Shown here: positions 6,579 to 10,702 of the stretch, piece after piece
Layout of the letters: the number at the start of each line of letters is the position of its first letter
Numbering within the stretch: the first letter of the stretch is position 1
DNA from: an uncultured Eubacterium sp.
GTDB taxonomy: Bacteria > Bacillota > Clostridia > Lachnospirales > Lachnospiraceae
Assembly (NCBI GenBank): GCA_947573465.1
Contig: CANPET010000040.1
Coordinates: 1 to 10,702 of the forward strand
DNA: 10,702 bases
Direction of reading: 5' to 3'
The notes under the pieces: model-generated
Told to the model about the DNA's origin: nothing
The model's input: the letters and a program-made list of their open reading frames with translations, nothing else
The model's database searches: none
Program-made: the position numbers and the translations under genes

Positions 6579-6607
6579 ATTATAACATAAATTAAAAAAA
6601 GTGTCTT
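6579..6607 (-). promoter_or_regulatory. Promoter of rsmH
   Basis: On the minus strand a consensus -10 TATAAT (6579-6584), a 17-bp spacer and -35 AAGACA (6602-6607). The -35 overlaps the hairpin at 6599-6615. The start at 6544 is 34 bp downstream of the -10. Confidence 0.55.
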
Positions 6608-6615
6608 CGACACTT
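6593..6615 (-). terminator. Short intrinsic terminator upstream of rsmH
   Basis: On the minus strand a 7-bp stem (6609-6615 with 6599-6605), a 3-nt GAA loop and a run of seven or eight U. It would end transcripts coming from the palindromic island or from hsp20 read-through. Confidence 0.6.
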
Positions 6616-6678
6616 CGCGCGCGAGCGGTTGTGTTAGCATAACTACCTCTCCGCGAGCTGTGCATCCTCAGCGGAGCG
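6616..6678. repeat. GC-rich non-coding core of a palindromic intergenic island
   Basis: About 60 bp that is strikingly GC-rich beside its AT-rich surroundings. It contains CGCGCGCG (6616-6623), a 7-bp direct repeat CGCGAGC (6620-6626 and 6652-6658), a hairpin GTTGTG-TTAG-CATAAC (one G-U pair on the plus strand) and an inverted pair CTCCGC (6649-6654) / GCGGAG (6671-6676). No reading frame of note. The nested short stems suggest either a dispersed intergenic repeat or a structured small RNA; neither can be confirmed from one copy. Confidence 0.45.
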
Positions 6679-6724
6679 TTTTTGTATAATAGGAAATTCC
6701 GAGGAATTTCCTATTATACAAAAA
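6679..6724. repeat. Perfect inverted repeat, 22-bp arms with a 2-bp spacer
   Basis: Arms 6679-6700 and 6703-6724 are exact reverse complements around the dinucleotide GA. Each arm runs from five T through GTATAATAGG to AATTCC, so a TATAAT occurs on both strands. It abuts the hsp20 terminator on one side and the GC-rich core on the other. It is too perfect for chance and looks like a mobile or dispersed palindromic unit (REP- or MITE-like). Confidence 0.7.
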
Positions 6725-6758
6725 GTCAGCCGGATGCAAAGTATACATCCGGCTGACT
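6720..6758 (-). terminator. Intrinsic terminator of hsp20
   Basis: On the minus strand a perfect GC-rich 12-bp stem (6747-6758 with 6726-6737), a 9-nt loop and six U, starting 12 bp after the hsp20 stop codon. Confidence 0.9.
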
Positions 6759-6770
6759 GCTCATATTTTT

Positions 6771-7214
6771 TTATCCCTCAATTGCAATATATTTGTTTTC
6801 TTCTACCTTTGGTTCTTTCTCCTTTTTGGGTACTCTGACTAACAAAATACCATTTTCGAACTTTGCCTTAATGTCTTCCTCTGTAATATCCTTACCGACA
6901 TAAAAACTTCGACTGCAAGTTCCATAATATCTTTCTCTGCGGATATACTTACCATCTTCGTCCTTTTTGTCATTATTCTGACTCGTCTCTGCACTAATGG
7001 TCATGTAACCATCTCTCAGCTGTGCTTTTACATCGTCCTTTTGATACCCCGGAAGTTCAATATGAAGTTCATAGGCATCTTCATTTTCTTTGACATCTGT
7101 TCGCATTACATTCGTGGTAGGAGTGTTGTGATGTACAACCCCTCTTGCCGGACGTGCAAAATCATCAAAGAAATCATCAAATAAACTCTCTCCAAAAATA
7201 CTAGGCATTAACAT
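6771..7214 (-). CDS. Small heat shock protein, Hsp20/alpha-crystallin family
   Basis: A 147-residue ATP-independent holdase that binds unfolding proteins in the cytoplasm during heat or other stress. The N-terminal arm (about 1-34) has the aromatic and acidic SLFDDFFDDFARP common to clostridial Hsp18-type proteins. The alpha-crystallin domain spans about 36-132, with NVMRTDVKENEDAYELHIEL (35-54), LPGYQKDDV (54-62), a charged loop DKKDEDGKYIRRERYYG (82-98) and the signature AKFENGILLVRVPK (117-130). The C-terminal IAI (143-145) is the I-x-I motif used in oligomer assembly. GGAGG lies 8 bp before the ATG at 7214; a second in-frame Met is two codons on. It is a single-gene unit with a CIRCE-controlled promoter, a leader of about 120 nt and a strong terminator, so heat induction by loss of HrcA repression is expected. 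Confidence 0.95.
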   Translation of the reverse strand: MLMPSIFGESLFDDFFDDFARPARGVVHHNTPTTNVMRTDVKENEDAYELHIELPGYQKDDVKAQLRDGYMTISAETSQNNDKKDEDGKYIRRERYYGTCSRSFYVGKDITEEDIKAKFENGILLVRVPKKEKEPKVEENKYIAIEG

Positions 7215-7234
7215 AAATCATTCCTCCATTCTTA

Positions 7235-7255
7235 CACGCGGCTTTTATGCCGTGG
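7235..7255 (-). other. Small GC-rich stem-loop in the hsp20 leader
   Basis: In the transcript, CACGGC and GCCGCG flank a 6-nt AU loop and form a short GC stem with a bulge, about 13 nt upstream of the ribosome site. It does not cover the GGAGG. It could stabilise the mRNA or affect initiation; the function is unknown. Confidence 0.3.
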
Positions 7256-7339
7256 AACAAATTAAAATTATTAAGTTTCTAACTCCGGAAAATAACTTAC
7301 AAATTAATCTTTGCTCCTTATTTTCCTTTGTCTGATTAT

Positions 7340-7368
7340 GTTATATCACTTTTGTTAGCACTCGTCAA
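7340..7368 (-). promoter_or_regulatory. Sigma-A promoter of hsp20
   Basis: On the minus strand -35 TTGACG (7363-7368), a 17-bp spacer and -10 TATAAC (7340-7345): near-consensus and well spaced. The -35 lies inside the CIRCE element. Confidence 0.85.
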
Positions 7369-7381
7369 GGGTGAGTGCTAA
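7355..7381. promoter_or_regulatory. CIRCE operator (HrcA binding site)
   Basis: TTAGCACTC (7355-7363), 9 bp, GAGTGCTAA (7373-7381): an exact match to the CIRCE consensus. HrcA bound here would block the overlapping hsp20 -35 box. In most Firmicutes CIRCE controls groESL and dnaK; here it controls an hsp20 gene. Confidence 0.95.
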
Positions 7382-7469
7382 TTTTTCTTTTTATTATTTT
7401 TTACTTTTGCTTCTTTGGCAACTAAAAACTTACTTTCTCTTTCCCATAAAACAATTATAAATAAAGTAA

Positions 7470-7498
7470 TTGATTTTTCATCTTTTCTTGTTTAATAT
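7470..7498 (+). promoter_or_regulatory. Candidate promoter of luxS
   Basis: -35 TTGATT (7470-7475), a 17-bp spacer and -10 TAATAT (7493-7498), shortly before the AGGAGG site at 7513. It diverges from the hsp20 promoter about 100 bp away. Confidence 0.45.
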
Positions 7499-7523
7499 AA
7501 ATATTGTTTTATAGGAGGTTACT

Positions 7524-7921
7524 ATGGAAAAAATTACAAGTTTTACAATTGATCATTTGAAACTATTACCTGGATTATACGTTTCAAGAAAAGATAAAGT
7601 GGGTAATGAAGTTATTACCACCTTTGACATTCGTATGACCAGACCAAACTATGAACCGGTTATGAACACTGCTGAAGTTCACACAATAGAACACCTAGGT
7701 GCTACTTTTTTAAGAAATGATAAAGAATATAAAGATAAAGTTATCTATTTCGGTCCTATGAATTCATGAAAGATTTTAATGGGGATGTACCTGGAGCCTG
7801 TGCCAAAGACTGTGGCAACTATCTGGATATGAATTTAAATATGGCAAAGTATGTGTGCCAAAAATATTATGACGAAGTACTAAAAAATATATCTGATGAC
7901 AAACTTATCTATCCTGAGTAA
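7524..7921 (+). pseudogene. luxS: S-ribosylhomocysteine lyase LuxS, inactivated by an internal deletion with frameshift
   Basis: LuxS cleaves S-ribosylhomocysteine to homocysteine and DPD, the autoinducer-2 precursor, in the activated methyl cycle. The first 79 residues are a clean LuxS N-terminus: ITSFTIDHLKL, VITTFDIRM and the metal site HTIEH (53-57, two His ligands and the catalytic Glu), ending at VIYFGPM. The frame then gives Asn-Ser and a TGA at 7767. In another frame from 7760 the rest of the family sequence resumes: EFMKDFNGDVPGA, KDCGNYLDMN (third metal ligand Cys) and KLIYPE, ending in TAA at 7919-7921. The GCRTGFYLLLAGDY-type block between them, which carries the catalytic Cys, is absent. 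Against the roughly 157-residue homologues I recall, this is a deletion of about 82 bp, which also shifts the frame. Promoter, AGGAGG site and terminator are still intact, so the loss looks recent. Confidence 0.9.
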
Positions 7922-7955
7922 AAAAGGAAGCCATTTTATAATGACTTCCCTTTTT
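7920..7955. terminator. Bidirectional intrinsic terminator between luxS and the GH16 gene
   Basis: A stem of AAAAAGGAAG pairing with CTTCCCTTTTT (one bulged base), extended inward by CATT/AATG after a mismatch. It carries a T-run on the plus strand and, through its left-arm A-run, a U-run on the minus strand. It lies 21 bp beyond the GH16 stop and directly after the luxS stop. Confidence 0.75.
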
Positions 7956-7976
7956 ATTCTTACAATATTCAATCAA

Positions 7977-9917
7977 TTAGTTTACCATTTCAAATTTCCA
8001 CTGCTGATTTGCCTGTGCAAAATATTCCCACTGCTGAACATTTCCACCAGCTGATGTTGACCATCCACCTACTTCCAGACATTTATTACTATGTTTATTA
8101 ATAAGGAATGAATATCCACCATCTATTGATGTAATATACCACCTCTGATTGTTTGTATTATTGTTATCCCAGATAATAGCATTTCCTCCATTATCTTTGG
8201 ACCATCCTCCCATATCAACTGCCTTTCCATGAATCGCACTGGTCAGAACATATGTGGAATCTTCTTTATTAAATGACACTTCCCATGTCTGTGCTAATGT
8301 ACCATTTCCTGTCCACTGCTGAACATTTGTACCACTTGCAGTATTAGAACCTGAAACATCAAGGCAAAGACCACTATGACGGTTTACAATTCGATAACGT
8401 GCCTTTTCTACCTTTATGGAAGATACCTTATCATTCCAATCATTTCCAACATAAGATGTATCCCCTGTAATAACCTTTGTTGCACCTTTAAAATTATCAT
8501 CTGCATACATTGTCACTTTATAACCCCATGGACACTTAATAGATGACAAATCATCATTCTTAAATCCTTTTGCCTGTAATGATGCTAAATTAAAGTTTCC
8601 CAATCCCAGTGAAGCTGAACGTCCACCATAATTTGCATCCTGATAAATATATATATCACCGGCTGCTGAATTGATACTCGTCTGGCTTCCTGTGCTGCCC
8701 TGATTTCCTGTATTTCCTGAGGAACTACTGCCATTATGCGTATATGTATAACTTGCTGTATCCTTTACATACCCAGATGTATTACAATAAGTAAACCAAT
8801 ATTTTACATTATCACCTGATTTTAATCCATTGATAGTATATGTCGCTTTAGAACCTGACTGTGTCATTCTTACATTCTGCTGTGCACCACCATTTACAGA
8901 ATAATGAATATCAGTCCACGAAGAATCATTTACATACGCTGTAGCTGAACCTGCTCCTGCTGAATTCATTCCCATACCACTGGCAGGTGTATTTCCTGTA
9001 TTTCCGGTGTTACCAGTATTACCTGTGTTACCAGTATTTCCAGTGTTTCCACTTCCTGTATTATGGTCCACATTGCTTGATGCTGAACTATTATAAGATG
9101 GGTTTTCCTGATATACACGAATATAGTCCACTTTCATTTCCTGAGGGAATGCACTATCATTCACTGAAAATCCCGGCCAGTTTCCACCTACTGCTACATT
9201 TAGTAATAAATAGAATGGTCTGTGAAATTCTTCTGTATCTCCAGTATTGTTTGCAATATACATTTCATAAATTTTATTTCCATCCACAAACATTCTGATA
9301 TACTGACTATCCCACTGTAATCCATATGTATGATATTGTGTGATATCAAAATTCCCTGTAGGCTTTCCAAATTCTGCATGTCCATTGCAATTCCAATGAC
9401 ATGTAGCATATGTTCTATTTTCTGCATTAATTGCTTCCATAATGTCAATTTCACCGCATGCAGGCCAGCCTACACTTCCAATATTTGCTCCTAACATCCA
9501 GAATGCAGGCCAGATTCCCTGACTGGATGCCAAACGTGCCTCAACATATCCGTACTTAAAAGTAAATTTTCCATTTGTATTCAACCTAGCCGATGTATAA
9601 TTTTTACCACCATAGGATTCCCTTTTTGCCCTGATATGCAGTGCTCCATTGGAAACATAAGCATTATCTGTTCTGTTAGTATAATACTGAAGTTCATTAT
9701 TTCCCCATCCACTTGCTCCGGTTCCTATTTCATAACCCCATTTTGAAGTGTCTATAGATGAACCATTAAACTCATCGCTCCACACTAACTGCGATCCGGT
9801 GGTTGGTGCTGCTTTCACCGTCTGAACTGACATATTGACTGATGTTGTCATAGCTGAAACAACCATCGCTGCAGACAATACAAATGTTACTGTTTTCTTC
9901 ATAAACTTTGATATCAT
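7977..9917 (-). CDS. Secreted GH16 endo-beta-1,3(4)-glucanase with CBM56-like, beta/gamma-crystallin-like and ricin B (CBM13) modules
   Basis: A 646-residue exported enzyme. Residues 1-36 are a signal peptide (KK, hydrophobic core 10-25, cleavage probably after VKA). The GH16 domain spans about 43-270; the catalytic motif GEIDIME (155-161) gives nucleophile Glu156 and acid/base Glu161, and WPAFWMLG (136-143) lines the cleft as in laminarinases. A linker of six-plus NTG repeats (291-310) leads to a domain at about 325-394 resembling CBM56 beta-1,3-glucan binders (DIHYSVNGG, GLKSGDNVKYWFTYCN). A second Ser/Gly linker is followed by a beta/gamma-crystallin-like domain (about 421-503; IYIYQDANYGGRSASL and MYADDNFKGATKVI) and a ricin-type trefoil (507-646) with three Q-x-W repeats at QTW, QRW and QQW. 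It probably hydrolyses beta-1,3- or mixed-linked glucan from cereal, yeast or algae; exact specificity is inference. No sortase or S-layer anchor, so likely released. AGGAGG precedes the ATG by 7 bp. Confidence 0.93.
   Translation of the reverse strand: MISKFMKKTVTFVLSAAMVVSAMTTSVNMSVQTVKAAPTTGSQLVWSDEFNGSSIDTSKWGYEIGTGASGWGNNELQYYTNRTDNAYVSNGALHIRAKRESYGGKNYTSARLNTNGKFTFKYGYVEARLASSQGIWPAFWMLGANIGSVGWPACGEIDIMEAINAENRTYATCHWNCNGHAEFGKPTGNFDITQYHTYGLQWDSQYIRMFVDGNKIYEMYIANNTGDTEEFHRPFYLLLNVAVGGNWPGFSVNDSAFPQEMKVDYIRVYQENPSYNSSASSNVDHNTGSGNTGNTGNTGNTGNTGNTGNTPASGMGMNSAGAGSATAYVNDSSWTDIHYSVNGGAQQNVRMTQSGSKATYTINGLKSGDNVKYWFTYCNTSGYVKDTASYTYTHNGSSSSGNTGNQGSTGSQTSINSAAGDIYIYQDANYGGRSASLGLGNFNLASLQAKGFKNDDLSSIKCPWGYKVTMYADDNFKGATKVITGDTSYVGNDWNDKVSSIKVEKARYRIVNRHSGLCLDVSGSNTASGTNVQQWTGNGTLAQTWEVSFNKEDSTYVLTSAIHGKAVDMGGWSKDNGGNAIIWDNNNTNNQRWYITSIDGGYSFLINKHSNKCLEVGGWSTSAGGNVQQWEYFAQANQQWKFEMVN
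8988..9047 (-). repeat. In-frame 9-bp tandem repeat encoding the Asn-Thr-Gly linker
   Basis: Six and two-thirds copies of a 9-bp unit encoding N-T-G, with synonymous variation (ACT/ACA/ACC-type third-base changes), between the GH16 domain and the CBM56-like domain. Such repeats change copy number by slippage without shifting frame. Confidence 0.85.
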
Positions 9918-9963
9918 GATTTCTCCTCCTAATTTTTTCTAATTCGTTTCAAAGTTATTTCTA

Positions 9964-9969
9964 AGTATA
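9964..9969 (-). promoter_or_regulatory. Candidate -10 box of the GH16 gene
   Basis: TATACT on the minus strand, 46 bp before the start codon. The position expected for the -35 (9987-9992) reads CTTTTT, far from consensus, so the promoter probably needs an activator. A 7-bp inverted pair TTCGTTT (9943-9949) / AAACGAA (9969-9975) brackets the start site. Confidence 0.5.
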
Positions 9970-9986
9970 AACGAAATAAAAAACAT

Positions 9987-10024
9987 AAAAAGGAATCATT
10001 TTATAGAAAAAGGGGGTCATTTTA
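9987..10024 (-). promoter_or_regulatory. Tandem direct repeat, likely AraC-family activator site for the GH16 gene
   Basis: On the minus strand two boxes share TAAAATGA-NN-CC-N-TTTT (14 of 17 positions) and begin at 10024 and 10003, exactly 21 bp apart. The proximal box runs into the degenerate -35 region. A direct repeat with 21-bp (two-turn) phasing next to a poor -35 is the layout of sites for AraC-type activators, which often control glycoside hydrolase genes in Lachnospiraceae. No regulator gene is in the window. Confidence 0.5.
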
Positions 10025-10056
10025 GTAAAAACATTTTTAAAACTATTATTATATTT

Positions 10057-10088
10057 AAAAATCCGACAGTAACCTGTACTATCGGATT
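10057..10088 (-). terminator. Intrinsic terminator of the TraX-family gene
   Basis: Stem AATCCGA/TCGGATT (10060-10066 with 10082-10088), continued after one mismatch by AGTA/TACT around a 5-nt loop. On the minus strand it is followed by UUUUU. It begins 9 bp after the stop of the gene. Confidence 0.7.
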
Positions 10089-10097
10089 CTAATATTT

Positions 10098-10702
10098 TTA
10101 CCTAAAAAACTTTAACTGAATTATTTTAAGTGCCGTCAATATCAAAATATGCGCCGGATAAAATATATAAAAGAAATACTTCCATTTATACTTTCCCGGC
10201 TTTTCATTATAAAAAGCAATTGGGATAATACTAAACACTCCCAGCCATTGAATACTGTAACCAAACATTCCCATATTAAAAACAATGTTTGATACTGCCC
10301 TTCCAATATGATATTTCCGGAATACATAGAAGCATAATATCAACATGATTCCGGCATAAGAATAAGAACAATTGATAAAATATCCTATAGTAAATCCCAT
10401 TAACATCACTAAAAGTTCAAGAATCGTATTCATTCTTCCTGCACCAATTTTCTTTAACAGGTTTTCAGAATAATTCACTCTATACATGGATATTGATTCC
10501 AATGCCCATATCATCATATAACCAATAAATAATGTCAAAATAACATTTTGATGACTTAAATTTAAAACGCTTCCATACAACATGTTATAAGGAAGCTCAG
10601 ATATGATGGCAAAACTTCCCAATACAATACCATGTCTGACCCGATCTCTTGTATAAAAAAATCCTTCTACTAAAAGAAACGCAAAAATAGGAAAACTAAT
10701 TC
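10098..10702 (-). CDS. TraX family membrane protein, partial (N-terminus outside the window)
   Basis: The open frame continues through the right edge of the window, giving about 200 C-terminal residues. The first visible part reads ISFPIFAFLLVEGFFYTRDR, then VRHGIVLGSFAIISELPYNM, the family hallmark F-P-x-F-A-F-L-x-x-E-G-F-x-x-T-R and I-S-E-x-P. Several hydrophobic helices follow (around NVILTLFIGYMMIWAL, ILELLVMLMGFTIGYF, YAGIMLILCFYVF, LGVFSIIPIAFY) and the C-terminus YPAHILILTALKIIQ is typical of TraX/acyltransferase-3-like proteins. TraX of plasmid F acetylates the N-terminus of F pilin; chromosomal Firmicute members have no known substrate, so acetyl transfer to a cell-surface molecule is only a guess. 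A TTG at 10622 could be taken as a start but lies inside the conserved domain. It is closed by its own terminator and not obviously linked to the glucanase. Confidence 0.85.
   Translation of the reverse strand, partial: ISFPIFAFLLVEGFFYTRDRVRHGIVLGSFAIISELPYNMLYGSVLNLSHQNVILTLFIGYMMIWALESISMYRVNYSENLLKKIGAGRMNTILELLVMLMGFTIGYFINCSYSYAGIMLILCFYVFRKYHIGRAVSNIVFNMGMFGYSIQWLGVFSIIPIAFYNEKPGKYKWKYFFYIFYPAHILILTALKIIQLKFFR

Noticed and set aside
5997..6595. Two plus-strand open frames over the 5' part of rsmH
   Set aside because: Antisense shadows of rsmH; they match nothing recognisable and have no ribosome site.
7215..7333. RNA thermometer (fourU or ROSE type) in the hsp20 leader
   Set aside because: I found no convincing helix that sequesters the GGAGG site; only a small upstream GC stem-loop. 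CIRCE already explains heat control.
8987..9454. Open frames on both strands within the GH16 gene
   Set aside because: Out-of-frame products of the glucanase coding sequence and its repeat linker.
9940..9990. CcpA cre site upstream of the glucanase
   Set aside because: The nearest match, TTGAAACGAA, lacks the required spacing between AA and CG and does not fit the cre consensus.
1..10702. CRISPR array, tRNA/rRNA genes, insertion sequence or integrase
   Set aside because: No spaced direct-repeat array, no cloverleaf or rRNA-like stretch, and no transposase or integrase motif in any frame.

Overview
The window looks like a chromosomal segment of an AT-rich clostridial Firmicute, most likely a gut or rumen Lachnospiraceae relative of Roseburia, Agathobacter or Butyrivibrio. 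This rests on the strong AGGAGG-type ribosome binding sites, the AT-rich intergenic regions, a perfect CIRCE element, the Lachnospiraceae flavour of the TrpS, RsmH and LuxS sequences, and the secreted multidomain beta-glucanase. Genus assignment is inference. Nearly all genes are on the minus strand; only a membrane protein gene and the luxS remnant are on the plus strand.

Layout: 1-112 is the 5' end of a type IIA topoisomerase B-subunit gene (ParE-like). 195-1277 is a two-gene operon, GNAT acetyltransferase then histidine phosphatase, with a good promoter at 1348-1376. 1489-2154 is a divergent Pr6Pr-type membrane protein that ends inside a bidirectional terminator shared with the HAD nucleotidase gene (2203-2895). 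trpS (2960-3964) lies upstream of the HAD gene. 4054-5321 is a toxin-antitoxin-like pair: a broken DUF3990-type gene and an intact XRE-type regulator. 5465-6544 is rsmH, split by an in-frame TAG near its 5' end. 6593-6758 is a non-coding island of nested palindromes with a GC-rich core. 6771-7214 is hsp20 under a CIRCE-overlapped promoter. 7524-7921 is luxS on the plus strand, destroyed by an internal deletion of about 82 bp. 7977-9917 is a secreted GH16 endo-beta-glucanase with three accessory modules, preceded by a tandem direct repeat that looks like an AraC-family binding site. 10098-10702 is the C-terminal part of a TraX-family membrane protein.

The genes are mostly independent transcription units, each closed by an intrinsic terminator that I could locate. 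They are housekeeping (topoisomerase, TrpS, RsmH), stress (Hsp20), nutrient capture (GH16) and small accessory functions. I see no multi-gene novel system. The most notable signals are three disrupted genes within about 3.3 kb (DUF3990, rsmH, luxS), the palindromic island, and the likely activator site before the glucanase. Intergenic stretches are short; the longest, 7215-7523, holds the hsp20 leader, the CIRCE/hsp20 promoter and the luxS promoter.
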